The notes: generated by a model from the letters alone, not told the origin. 55,814 bases of DNA from Patescibacteria group bacterium (GCA_026417895.1 JAOACJ010000011.1:1-55814); one strand, 5' to 3'. Shown: positions 1 to 7,744, numbered from the stretch's first letter. Program-made: numbers and translations.

Positions 1-632
1 GCAGCACGAGCGGTAACAAATCGGTTAGCAGAAATACCAGCACTCGTAACCTCGCGATAGGTTGTGCCGTTGTTAGTAATGAGCACATAGCGACCATCGG
101 CTAATTTACCAAACAAACCGTCTGGTAAAACAGCACTTGATTCAATTCTTGAAGCTAACGGATAGGTAAATCTGGGCAAGAAGTCATCTGGTACCCACCA
201 AGTATTTTTGAAGGTCGGGTCACCAAATAACGTCTTATAAACAGTGGCTGATTTGACTGGTCTTAATTTGCAATCAGGTGTGACATAGAAAACGGCTCGG
301 GCTTCGTATTCCGGATAAACACTTCGACCGGTCCCTCTAAATAAAGAACCTGGTCTAAAGCAAACATAACCGCCATCAGGATAGGTGTCTAAAACCGCCT
401 GACTAACGGTTTGAACGGTTGAGAAGTTATCCGGATAACCCCAAGAGCGATAAACTGACAAATATGGGAAAGCCAGTTTCTTGCCACCCTGAATCAAATA
501 GACTGTGTCAGAAGTCGCCACTTTAACCAGACTACCATCGGTAATGGTTTGTGCTCCTACCTCAACTGCTGGCACAACTAAAGCGAGAACAAAAGATAAA
601 GCAATAAAAGAAGTAATTATTTTTTTCGACAT
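1..632 (-). CDS. Secreted cell-surface protein, N-terminal part (runs off the window)
   Basis: From the ATG at 632 the frame stays open for 210 codons to the window edge, so only the N-terminal part is visible. A signal peptide is seen: basic start MSKK, a hydrophobic core (ITSFIALSFVLALVV) and a VPAVEVGAQ cleavage region. Imperfect modules follow, of the kind DGSLVKV..TVYLIQGGKKLAFP and DGLFGKLADGRYVLITNNG. Modules like these are common in secreted Patescibacteria proteins but have no assigned activity; an S-layer or adhesin role is inference. A GAGG Shine-Dalgarno lies 5 bases before the ATG. An earlier ATG at 652, with GGAGG at 661-665, is out of frame and would give an 11-codon peptide overlapping this start. 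The gene lies downstream of a sigma/anti-sigma pair and could be a target of it. Confidence 0.8.
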   Translation of the reverse strand, partial: MSKKIITSFIALSFVLALVVPAVEVGAQTITDGSLVKVATSDTVYLIQGGKKLAFPYLSVYRSWGYPDNFSTVQTVSQAVLDTYPDGGYVCFRPGSLFRGTGRSVYPEYEARAVFYVTPDCKLRPVKSATVYKTLFGDPTFKNTWWVPDDFLPRFTYPLASRIESSAVLPDGLFGKLADGRYVLITNNGTTYREVTSAGISANRFVTARA

Positions 633-647
633 TTTTCCTCATTAACT

Positions 648-779
648 CTCATCAATTTTCCCTCCAAATCATTGATGAGTTTATATAAACGTCCTCGTCG
701 ACCTTTATGCCTCTGACCGAAATCAGAGACGCGGTTGAGACCTGTCGACCTTGCTTTTCAGATCCGACCCGCAGGACGT
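648..779 (-). promoter_or_regulatory. Candidate structured leader RNA upstream of the surface-protein gene
   Basis: This stretch is far less AT-rich than other intergenic DNA here and can fold on the minus strand. Pairings seen: 773-779 with 689-695 (ACGTCCT/AGGACGT, closing helix); GTCGAC at 744-749 with GTCGAC at 697-702; CCGC/GCGG at 769-772 with 731-734, which would cross the previous helix as a pseudoknot; hairpin 711-716/723-728 (CTCTGA/TCAGAG). Nearer the gene, 648-656 pairs with 671-679 (CTCATCAAT/ATTGATGAG) and holds a GGAGG motif in its loop. I do not recognise a known riboswitch class. A cis-acting leader or small RNA is inference from the pairing. Confidence 0.4.
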
Positions 780-812
780 AATTAACAAATTTTTAATTTT
801 TAATTTTTTAAA

Positions 813-1658
813 CTATTCGCGAAGCAAATCAGTTTTAAAAGAATTAGTTTCTTGAATAGGAGCAATTTTAAAATCAGTAGGTTTTTCTATCTTTTTGGGT
901 TGAACTAAAGAACCAGTGGCCGGCAATGATTCTAAAGTTTCTGGCTTTCTTTCTTCAATAATCGGCTCTTCACTGGGCACTTGTTCTTCTTTTTTTTCTT
1001 CAGAAGAAGAAACAATAATTTTTTCCACTTCCATAGTTTTCTCTAAGACTGCTTCAACTTTCTTTTCTTTTAAAGCCTCTTTAGTTTCAGCTAAAAGTTT
1101 TTCTAAATCTTGATTTTGAATCAAGGCAACAATTTTTTTGTTATCTTGAATTGGAAGGTCTGGGGAAAATAAAATTTCTTCTTTAACCGGCAAACCAATC
1201 TCTTTTTTTAAAGAAACAAATTCTTTTTGAAACTCAATCACTGTTTTAGATAATTGAGGCGAAATTTTTGAATCAATAACCCCACCTCTACTGGCTAATT
1301 GTTTTGATTCTTTTAATCTTTTTTGCACTATCTCGGCTCTTAAAACTGGTTTTTCTTGAGACGGGCTCAACTGAAAGATGATTTTTTCCGAAGCTCTTTT
1401 TAGAGGATAAAGGGGTTCACCGGGTAAACTTCTTTCCGCCGCTTTTAAAAAGCCATAACCACTTAATAAAACAACAACCAGAATCATTAAGGTAGTAAAA
1501 ACTGGTTTTAAATAAAAAAGAACCCCCTTTGCGGTAGGTGGAAATTTTTCTCTAAAATAAGCCAATAAATGGGCTTGGTCTTGCTCCACCCATTGACGAT
1601 TAGCCTTAATCTTTTGGCACTGCTTTAAAAGTTTGATAACTTCTTTTTCCTGCCTCAT
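813..1658 (-). CDS. DUF5667-domain membrane protein, likely anti-sigma factor
   Basis: The 281-residue protein has about 50 charged N-terminal residues, one transmembrane helix (about residues 50-72) and an outer region with the motif AERSLPGEPLYPLKRASEK, typical of DUF5667. Such proteins are often encoded next to ECF sigma factors in CPR bacteria and Actinobacteria. The C-terminal part is Lys/Glu-rich and probably coiled coil, ending in a low-complexity tail. By position it would be co-transcribed with the sigma factor at 2145-2687, from which it is separated by an inserted four-helix-bundle gene. The likely role is membrane anchoring and inhibition of that sigma factor through the N-terminal region. 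This follows from family and context; no ZAS-type zinc motif is visible. Confidence 0.7.
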   Translation of the reverse strand: MRQEKEVIKLLKQCQKIKANRQWVEQDQAHLLAYFREKFPPTAKGVLFYLKPVFTTLMILVVVLLSGYGFLKAAERSLPGEPLYPLKRASEKIIFQLSPSQEKPVLRAEIVQKRLKESKQLASRGGVIDSKISPQLSKTVIEFQKEFVSLKKEIGLPVKEEILFSPDLPIQDNKKIVALIQNQDLEKLLAETKEALKEKKVEAVLEKTMEVEKIIVSSSEEKKEEQVPSEEPIIEERKPETLESLPATGSLVQPKKIEKPTDFKIAPIQETNSFKTDLLRE

Positions 1659-1688
1659 ATTAAAGAAGACGATACAACGCTAAAAGTG

Positions 1689-1731
1689 TGACAATTGACT
1701 TACGACTGGCAACTATCGACTTACGACTGGC
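1689..1731 (-). repeat. Heptad repeat array, distal flank of the four-helix-bundle gene
   Basis: The plus strand reads as five 7-bp units from 697: GACTTAC, GACTGGC, AACTATC, GACTTAC, GACTGGC. The 14-bp sequence GACTTACGACTGGC therefore occurs twice, 21 bp apart. The last codons and stop of the neighbouring gene lie inside this array. The unit (RACTNNC) matches the array on the other side of that gene in the opposite orientation. Confidence 0.8.
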
Positions 1732-2083
1732 CTTTTAATTTTTTACTGAAACCGCCAAGTTGATTTTTGATAGATTCTGCTTTTTCAACTATTTGAGAAT
1801 AAGAGTTTTGAGTGATCAAATTATTATCTAAAGCAATATCTAAAGCGGCTACTACCTCATCGATGGAGCCGATACTAATGAGTAAGAAACGGTTAAATTC
1901 TTTATCAGAATTTCGACCAGAGCCTTCGGCTAAATTTAATAAAATAGAAATAGTTGCTCGTCTGATTTGTGATCCTAAATCATATTGATATATTTGAGGA
2001 AATTTCGAAGTAATAATAAAAATTAGTTTTATAAATTCTCTAATATCTTTATAAACTGGAAACTTTTTGAATCTAAAACTCAT
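1721..2083 (-). CDS. Four-helix bundle protein (23S rRNA intervening-sequence family)
   Basis: The 120-residue product matches the 23S IVS / four-helix bundle family (TIGR02436): N-terminal FKKFPVYKDIREFIKLIF, the central signature SQIRRATISILLNLAEGSGR, then F..FL.IS.GS..E. Homologs occur inside 23S rRNA intervening sequences of some bacteria and widely as stand-alone genes; the function is not established. Here it lies between a sigma-factor gene and its likely anti-sigma gene, which are normally adjacent. Arrays of 7-bp repeats flank it in inverted orientation, and its last residues (GQS) are encoded inside the distal array. This suggests the gene arrived as a discrete unit. No Shine-Dalgarno is visible before the ATG. 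Confidence 0.85.
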   Translation of the reverse strand: MSFRFKKFPVYKDIREFIKLIFIITSKFPQIYQYDLGSQIRRATISILLNLAEGSGRNSDKEFNRFLLISIGSIDEVVAALDIALDNNLITQNSYSQIVEKAESIKNQLGGFSKKLKGQS

Positions 2084-2094
2084 ATTTGTTGGTC

Positions 2095-2164
2095 GTCAGT
2101 TGTCAGTTGTTAGTCGTTAGTCGTTAGTCGTTAGTCGTCAGTCGTCAGTCGTCAGTTATCAGTC
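2095..2164 (-). repeat. Ten-unit heptad repeat array between sigma factor and four-helix-bundle genes
   Basis: Exactly ten 7-bp units run from 2095 to 2164 on the plus strand: GTCAGTT x2, GTTAGTC x4, GTCAGTC x2, GTCAGTT, ATCAGTC. The consensus is GTYAGTY, or RACTRAC on the minus strand. The array covers the end of the sigma-factor gene, so that protein's last residues (ITDD) and stop codon are repeat-encoded. It is related, in inverted orientation, to the array at 1689-1731. Confidence 0.9.
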
Positions 2165-2687
2165 GCTTTCGCAGTAGTTTAAGACCACGTGAAGCAAGTT
2201 GGCGGACGTTCGTTTGATTCTGGTTAAGTATCTGAGCAATTTCCTTAAAGGAAAGGTCATCAACATATCGTAAAATTAAGACTTCGCGATAACGGTCAGG
2301 AATTTTTTTTAAGGCTTCTTCAATTTGATAAAGATTTAATTTCAAATCGATTTCTTGCGCCAAATCTTTTGGTTCTTCAATTTCTTCATCAATTTCTTCT
2401 AAAGAAATTTCTCTTTGTTCTTTTTGACGATAAAAATCAACAATTAAATTTCTGGCTGTTTGATAAACAAAGGAACGGAAATTTTTAATTTCTCCACCAT
2501 TAGCCAGATAGTCTAAAATTTTAAAAAAAACTTCGCTCGTTAAATCCTGGGCTTTTTCTTGATGAGAGGTTTTAAAATAAATAAATTGATAAATTTTTTC
2601 TCGATAAGCAGAACAAAGGCGAGCAAAAGCGGCTTGATTCCCGCGGCGTGCTTGATGAAGAAGAATTTTTTCTTGAATCCGCAACAT
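2145..2687 (-). CDS. ECF-type RNA polymerase sigma factor
   Basis: This is a small sigma-70 family protein with region 2 (FYRQ and the SEVFFKILDYL / FRSFVYQTARNLIVDFYRQ core), a short acidic linker (EEIDEEIEEP) and region 4 with its helix-turn-helix (IPDRYREVLILRYVDDLSFKEIAQ). Regions 1 and 3 are absent, as in ECF factors. I chose the ATG at 2687; a TTG at 2711, preceded by AAGG, would add 8 residues. Either way the gene starts inside or next to the end of the HtrA-like gene, so coupled translation is likely. Its C-terminus runs into the heptad array and may have been replaced by repeat-encoded residues. It should direct polymerase to a small regulon under control of the DUF5667 membrane protein. 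Confidence 0.9.
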   Translation of the reverse strand: MLRIQEKILLHQARRGNQAAFARLCSAYREKIYQFIYFKTSHQEKAQDLTSEVFFKILDYLANGGEIKNFRSFVYQTARNLIVDFYRQKEQREISLEEIDEEIEEPKDLAQEIDLKLNLYQIEEALKKIPDRYREVLILRYVDDLSFKEIAQILNQNQTNVRQLASRGLKLLRKRLITDD

Positions 2688-2697
2688 ATTTTCATCT

Positions 2698-3951
2698 TTA
2701 AAGAGTGCCAAGTTTAGCCTTGATGGTCATTTCCTGATTCTCTCTGATAACTAAAAAATCAACTTCCTCGCCTGGCGAAAATTCCTGAATTATCTCGGTC
2801 AAACTCTTTGTCTCTTCGAGTGGTAAATTATTGATTTTGAAAATCAGGTCGCCCTTTTTAAAACCAGCAACAAAAGCTGGGCTTTTTTCTTTGACTGAAT
2901 AAACCAAGGCTCCTGATTTGATGTTTTCCAAATAAGCTGGCGTGGCAGAAAAGTCTTTTAAATCAATGAAGGTCAGGCCCAGAAATGGTCTCTTGATTTT
3001 TTCATTTTTAAAAACTCGTGGAAGAAGAGATTGAAAGTGAAAAAGGGGGGCAATTTTATTTCTTGGTTGAGAAACAAAACCAACAAAAGCACCGTCTAAA
3101 TCAAAAACAGGAGCATTTGAAAAATTGGCTGGCAGTTCTTTGTTAATTTTGATAAATTGAGAAAATTTTTCTGTTGATTGAATAAGATTTTTTTCTGTCT
3201 CAGAAATAAAACGAGGCTGACTGACAAGTGCTAAATCAAAATTAAAAAATTTATCAAAAAATAAAAGAGTTTTGCCAAAATTCAGAGATTCTTTATCAAT
3301 AAATTTTACGACCGGTAAATCCTTGGCTTCAATTTTTAAAAAAACGGTCTGGCTTAAATCATCAAAAATTATTTTTTTAACGGTTAATCTTTTTTTCTCA
3401 GAAGTTAAAACCTCTAAACTAAGATTTGGTTGAGTAAGAACATCTTTGGCTGTTGCTAACCAACCATCTCTGGTTAAAATAACCGCTAAAGCCGAACTTT
3501 CTTCGGGCAAAACAAAACCAGAAATAACTTCTTTACTTTTATCTATTTTTTTCGAAAAAAAAACCCGGACAACTTGTGGTGAAATCTGACTGGTCACGTC
3601 AGCAATCCTCTCTTCCGGGATGACGGTAATATTTTTTTCCGTAAAAAGAGTGATTTCTCTTTTTGGTAGAAATTCCTCAAAGTTTATTTTTTTAAAAAAA
3701 GGAATTTTAATTTCTTTTCTGGTGAGCAGATAAAGAGCGCCAAAAAAACCAGCCAAGAGGCCAAAGATCACAGAGACAATCATTGTTAAAATGATAATTT
3801 TTGTCGAAATTTTTAATGGCTTTTGGATGGTGGCAAATTCTTTATTCTCATAAAGCTTCTCTAAAGCTTCGGTTTTTTGAGGGGTAACAATCTCTTTCTG
3901 GGAAAATTCTTTTTCTTCTTGGTTTTGATTTTCAATTGTAATTTTAGGCAT
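2698..3951 (-). CDS. Membrane-anchored HtrA-like PDZ protein with degenerate protease site
   Basis: The 417 residues show a cytoplasmic N-terminus, one transmembrane helix (about 52-77), a trypsin-like fold and a C-terminal PDZ domain (about 320-415, with GALVYSVKEKSPAFVAGFKKGDLIFKIN split over its core). It lines up with the active HtrA at 48912-50219, but the catalytic residues are lost. TNKHVV becomes TAKDVL (His to Asp), NDIAVMK becomes SQTVFLK (Asp lost), and GNSGGPL becomes NFSNAPV (oxyanion glycines lost). Peptide binding by the PDZ domain may persist, so a sensor or scaffold role is likelier than proteolysis. It directly precedes and overlaps the sigma-factor gene, recalling DegS-RseA-RpoE logic without an active protease. 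The regulatory role is inference. Confidence 0.8.
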   Translation of the reverse strand: MPKITIENQNQEEKEFSQKEIVTPQKTEALEKLYENKEFATIQKPLKISTKIIILTMIVSVIFGLLAGFFGALYLLTRKEIKIPFFKKINFEEFLPKREITLFTEKNITVIPEERIADVTSQISPQVVRVFFSKKIDKSKEVISGFVLPEESSALAVILTRDGWLATAKDVLTQPNLSLEVLTSEKKRLTVKKIIFDDLSQTVFLKIEAKDLPVVKFIDKESLNFGKTLLFFDKFFNFDLALVSQPRFISETEKNLIQSTEKFSQFIKINKELPANFSNAPVFDLDGAFVGFVSQPRNKIAPLFHFQSLLPRVFKNEKIKRPFLGLTFIDLKDFSATPAYLENIKSGALVYSVKEKSPAFVAGFKKGDLIFKINNLPLEETKSLTEIIQEFSPGEEVDFLVIRENQEMTIKAKLGTL

Positions 3952-3972
3952 AAATTTTATTGCTCAATCTTC

Positions 3973-4755
3973 TTATCTCCATTTTGCCAAAATTAGAGTT
4001 AAAATCAAGAGAAAAGAAGCAAGGGCAAGATATTTCTTGATTGTTCTCTCGGTCAAAAGAGTGCTTAAATTTTCTTTTAAAAAATTAATCATTAAAAAGA
4101 ATAAAATAGTTAAAACCAAACCGTTGATATAAAAAGTGGTGGGAAGAAATAAAAAAGCATAAAATAATTCAAGAACTATTAGGTTTGGAAAGAAAGAATA
4201 ATAAATTAATATTTTTTTCTCTAAAGAAACTTTGGTTTGGCGGAAAATGAAGTAAATTATCAAAAGATTAATCAAGAAAACTAAAGATAACAGAATTGGT
4301 AGGGAAAGATTGAAAAATGTTTTCAGGGCAAAAAAAGAAGAATAAAACCAAAAAATGATTAAAAGGGTAAGGGTTAAAGAAATGTTTTCTAAAGAATAGG
4401 GAATGTAAACTCTCGGTCGATAGAGAAACCGAAAAATTGCCTCAAGAAAAAGCCAGACAAAGAAAGTCAAAAATAAAATAAAAATAGTTTTAAAGATTGG
4501 CTGTTGAATAAAAATTAAAAAAAGTACAGCGCTTGTTTCTAAAAGAAATAAAATAATTAGAAAAAACCAAAAATTTTTTAAATTTTCTTTAATTAAAAAT
4601 AAATTAAGTAAAAGGGAGGAAAAAATGGCTAATGAAAGAAAAAGAAAAAAAATCCAAGAGGGAAAAAGAAAGGTGGCGCTTAAAAGAAAAACAAAAACCA
4701 AAAAAGAGGTAAAAAGAGGTATAAATCGTTTAATAATAAATAAAGAAACAATCAT
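3973..4755 (-). CDS. Polytopic membrane protein of unknown function
   Basis: The 260-residue, Phe/Leu-rich protein has about eight predicted transmembrane segments and only short polar loops, for example LYRPRVYIPYS near residue 115. I do not recognise a family. It ends 21 bases before the start of the HtrA-like gene and begins 21 bases after the preceding gene, so it is probably in the same operon. That makes it a candidate membrane partner of the sigma/anti-sigma module. Very low complexity may hide distant homology. Confidence 0.65.
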   Translation of the reverse strand: MIVSLFIIKRFIPLFTSFLVFVFLLSATFLFPSWIFFLFLSLAIFSSLLLNLFLIKENLKNFWFFLIILFLLETSAVLFLIFIQQPIFKTIFILFLTFFVWLFLEAIFRFLYRPRVYIPYSLENISLTLTLLIIFWFYSSFFALKTFFNLSLPILLSLVFLINLLIIYFIFRQTKVSLEKKILIYYSFFPNLIVLELFYAFLFLPTTFYINGLVLTILFFLMINFLKENLSTLLTERTIKKYLALASFLLILTLILAKWR

Positions 4756-4776
4756 AAATTCAAGAAGTGAGAAAAA

Positions 4777-5127
4777 TTAATAACCTAAAGTGGTAAAATC
4801 TATCTCTCGCCAATTATTTTCTTTTTCCTCAAATTGATAAAGTTTTATTTCGTAGGTTTTTTCTTCTTGAGAATAAATATAATCAATGGCTGTTTTTCCG
4901 CCAATTCTTTTCGTTGATAAAACTTTTTTATCTAAAATTTTTGGTTTAGCCACTCTTTCAATTTTCATTTTGCCTTTTGGCGAAAGAAATTCTATCGTCT
5001 CACGTTCGCCAAAGACTGATTCGCCGCCTATCGTCTTAGCAATTTCAATTTTATCTTTAACTCGCTTAGTAATGCCAAATTTTTCTTCTATGGCAAAAAT
5101 CAAGTTTTCCCATTTTTCGTCAGTCAT
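4777..5127 (-). CDS. Conserved hypothetical protein, 116 residues
   Basis: A small soluble protein, N-terminal helix MTDEKWENLIFAIEEKFG, followed by beta-rich stretches (KGKMKIERVAKPKILDKK, TAIDYIYSQEE). There is no signal peptide, membrane segment or metal motif. The ATG lies 8 bases inside the end of the Nudix gene, so translation of the two is probably coupled. Function unknown. The composition and tight packing argue that it is real. Confidence 0.6.
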   Translation of the reverse strand: MTDEKWENLIFAIEEKFGITKRVKDKIEIAKTIGGESVFGERETIEFLSPKGKMKIERVAKPKILDKKVLSTKRIGGKTAIDYIYSQEEKTYEIKLYQFEEKENNWREIDFTTLGY

Positions 5128-5611
5128 AGTCTTTTTTTATTTTAACATTTTTCTCTTTTTTATCAAGTTTTCTCTGTTGTCTTAAATATCGATAAGCCTT
5201 TTGCAATATCTCCTTTGAGTTTTTAAAAGTTAATTTTTCTAAAGCATTTTCATAAGATAACCAAGCAAAGTCATGGTGTTCAAAAGAAAGTTTTATTTTT
5301 TTTGTTTTTGTTCGAGTTAAATAAATGGTATTTTCTTTGAAAACCAGCTGTTTCTTTTCTTCGGGTCGATAACCACGGAAATAGTATTGATATTTTTCTC
5401 GAAAGCCAGGAATAAATTCTAAGTTTTTTATTCCTGTTTCTTCAAAAATTTCTCTCCTCACCGTTTCTTTTTCGTCTTCCCCTGTTTCAATTTGTCCCCG
5501 TGGAAAATCCCACCAAAATTTTTCTTTTGTCCCATAACAAATTAAGAGAAATAAAATTTCACCCTTTTCTTGACGGAAAACAACTGCTCCGGCTGATCTA
5601 ATTTTTTTCAT
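5120..5611 (-). CDS. Nudix hydrolase, diadenosine-tetraphosphatase-like
   Basis: The Nudix box is complete (GQIETGEDEKETVRREIFEE followed by TG), matching GX5EX7REUXEEXGU, within RSAGAVVFRQ...WWDFPRGQIETGE. This resembles asymmetric Ap4A hydrolases and other Nudix housecleaning enzymes; the substrate cannot be read from sequence. I chose the ATG at 5611 because AAGGGA precedes it by about 3-5 bases; a TTG at 5623 would add four residues. About 163 residues, normal for the family. The C-terminal tail is very lysine-rich. Confidence 0.85.
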   Translation of the reverse strand: MKKIRSAGAVVFRQEKGEILFLLICYGTKEKFWWDFPRGQIETGEDEKETVRREIFEETGIKNLEFIPGFREKYQYYFRGYRPEEKKQLVFKENTIYLTRTKTKKIKLSFEHHDFAWLSYENALEKLTFKNSKEILQKAYRYLRQQRKLDKKEKNVKIKKDYD

Positions 5612-5670
5612 AAATCCCTTCAAAAAAATTTTATAAAGTTCTACCCAGAGACGTATTTTTTATAAATTTT

Positions 5671-6495
5671 TTATAGAAGAGAAATGAAATAACCTAAAAT
5701 TCCGCCGGCTATAATTGGCGGCAAGGCAGGCAAAGGTTGACGCTCTTTGAGAAAGAAGAAGGTCAGAATAAGAAGGCCGAGGAAAGAGCCGAGAATAATA
5801 AAAACTGAAGAGATTAAACCTTGACGCAATGCCGAAATAGCAAAAGCCAGAGGTAGGGCCAAATCGCCAGTTCCTAAAAAAACAAAACCTTTACCAATTT
5901 CGACTTCAGAAATTTTCGTGGTAAAGTCTTTTAATCTTTCCGGAATGGTTAGAGCAAGAATTAATCTGCTGGCTAACATTTTTTTAAACATCTCAATCAT
6001 CTGACCGCTACCAAAAACCATTATTAGATCATAAACGGCTAAAATTAATAAAATCAAAATCATTTGAAAAGGAAAAAGTGAACCACCGAGGAAAACACCA
6101 GCCCCTACGACGCAAATGGCAATTAAGATATTTTGACAAATAACATTAGGAAAAAAATGTAAAAGAAGAAAAAGAAAGATAATTATAAGGAAAGGAAGAA
6201 AACTGTTCGGAAACCAAATTAAGAAAACTAAAGAACCGGTCGTAAAAACTAAAAAATAGAAAATAAGTTTAAAAGGAAATTTTCTCTTTTTAAAAATTTT
6301 TAAAACAAGGAAGATAAATAAAACAGCACTGATAAAAGCAATAAAAAAATCAGCAAGTGATAGCGAGGGCGTAAAAATTCTCTCTTTAAATTCCGGCAAA
6401 GAAAAAAATTTCAGACCAGTAAAAAGTCCAGCTATCTGGATAAGCAAAAAACTTCCCATTTGTCCAAAAATTAAATTAAGTTTTGCTTTGTCCAT
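5671..6495 (-). CDS. Presenilin-like GxGD intramembrane aspartyl protease (A22 family)
   Basis: The 274-residue polytopic protein has about nine membrane segments and all three family hallmarks in order: YD in AVYDLIMVFGSG (residues about 154-165), GxGD in FLGTGDLALPLAFAIS (about 206-221), and PAL near the end (PLPALPPIIAGG). In presenilins and signal peptide peptidases the two aspartates form the active site within the membrane. Such proteases cleave transmembrane helices, so membrane-bound regulators or leftover signal peptides are plausible substrates. It lies upstream of the HtrA-like/sigma/anti-sigma genes on the same strand, but a functional link is inference. The gene ends one base away from the rarA start region. 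Confidence 0.8.
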   Translation of the reverse strand: MDKAKLNLIFGQMGSFLLIQIAGLFTGLKFFSLPEFKERIFTPSLSLADFFIAFISAVLFIFLVLKIFKKRKFPFKLIFYFLVFTTGSLVFLIWFPNSFLPFLIIIFLFLLLHFFPNVICQNILIAICVVGAGVFLGGSLFPFQMILILLILAVYDLIMVFGSGQMIEMFKKMLASRLILALTIPERLKDFTTKISEVEIGKGFVFLGTGDLALPLAFAISALRQGLISSVFIILGSFLGLLILTFFFLKERQPLPALPPIIAGGILGYFISLL

Positions 6496-6496
6496 C

Positions 6497-7744
6497 TTAA
6501 GGTTGATAAAATTTTTTTCTTTTAAGTTGTCGGGGCAAATATTCTTGTATCACTTTTGATTGGGGAAAATGATGAGGATATTGATAATTTTTTCCATAAC
6601 CTAAATTTTTCATTAATTTTGTCTCAGGATTTCGTAAATGAAGAGGAACGGGTAAAGGACCAGTTTTACTCACCTCTTCTTTGGCTAAAGAAAGGGCGCG
6701 TAAAACCGCATTCGATTTCGGTGATTTGGCTAAATAAATAACGGCTTGAGCTAAATTTAATTCCGCTTCAGGCAAACCAACGAACTCTAAGGCTTGGGCG
6801 GTGCTGGTGGCAACAACTAAAGCATTAGGATTAGTGTTACCAATATCTTCGGAGGCAAAAATAATCATCCGTCGAGCAATAAATTCTGGGTCTTCGCCGG
6901 CTTCTAACATTCTCGCCAGCCAATATAAAGAAGCGTCCACATCAGAACCGCGCAAAGATTTGATAAAAGCAGAAATAAGATTATAATGTTCTTCGCCTTT
7001 TTTATCGTAAAGTAAAGTCTTTTTCTGAAAAGCTTCTTGAACAGTTTTTCGATCAATGATTTTCACGCCTTTTTTATTTTTCGAAGCTATTTTTGCTGCT
7101 AGTTCTAAGGTATTTAAAGCAACCCGCCCATCACCAAAAGCATTTTCAGCTAAAAAATTTAAAACCTCTTCTTTAATTTCTATTTTTTCCTGGCCTAAAC
7201 CTTTCTCTTTATCGGCCAAAGCTCTTTTTAAAATTTTTTTAATTTCTTCTTGGCCTAAACTTTTCAAAACAAAAACTCGACACCGCGAAAGTAAGGGAGA
7301 AATTACCTCAAAAGATGGATTCTCGGTTGTTGAGGCAATTAAAATAATTGAACCGTCTTCAACATAAGGCAAAAAAATAGCTTGCTGGGCTTTATTAAAA
7401 CGGTGAATTTCGTCTAAAAATAAAATGGTTCGTTGGCCATAAGCCTTCAGACTTTGCCTTGCCTCTTGGACAATTTTTTTGATTTCAGTAGTCGAGGTTT
7501 CAACGGCAGAAAAATAAATAAACCGAGAATTGGTTCTCTCGGCAATGATTTTGGCTAAAGTAGTCTTGCCTGAACCGGGCGGTCCCCAAAAAATCATAGA
7601 AAAAAGTTGATCATTTTCAATGGCTTTTCTTAAAAGTTTTCCGGAACCAATGAGATGTTCTTGGCCAACAAATTCATTAAAATTTTTTGGTCTCATTCTC
7701 TCAGCTAAAGGTGGTTGATAATTTTTTTCTTGAAATAAAGACAT
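6497..7744 (-). CDS. rarA: Replication-associated recombination protein A (AAA+ ATPase)
   Basis: The 415 residues fit RarA/MgsA: N-terminal PLAERMRPKNFNEFVGQEHL, Walker A GPPGSGKTTLA, Walker B ILFLDEIHRF, sensor 1 ASTTENPSF, arginine finger region PLLSRCRVF and the family-specific C-terminal tetramerisation domain (EDIGNTNPNALVVATSTAQA). The protein acts at stalled replication forks and in recombination, related to clamp loaders. Length is normal. It is the first minus-strand gene of the group, diverging from the small plus-strand membrane-protein gene at 7849. Confidence 0.95.
   Translation of the reverse strand: MSLFQEKNYQPPLAERMRPKNFNEFVGQEHLIGSGKLLRKAIENDQLFSMIFWGPPGSGKTTLAKIIAERTNSRFIYFSAVETSTTEIKKIVQEARQSLKAYGQRTILFLDEIHRFNKAQQAIFLPYVEDGSIILIASTTENPSFEVISPLLSRCRVFVLKSLGQEEIKKILKRALADKEKGLGQEKIEIKEEVLNFLAENAFGDGRVALNTLELAAKIASKNKKGVKIIDRKTVQEAFQKKTLLYDKKGEEHYNLISAFIKSLRGSDVDASLYWLARMLEAGEDPEFIARRMIIFASEDIGNTNPNALVVATSTAQALEFVGLPEAELNLAQAVIYLAKSPKSNAVLRALSLAKEEVSKTGPLPVPLHLRNPETKLMKNLGYGKNYQYPHHFPQSKVIQEYLPRQLKRKKFYQP

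Noticed and set aside
2095-2164. Repeat array as a CRISPR
   Set aside because: Units are 7 bp with no spacers and no cas genes; it is a short tandem repeat.
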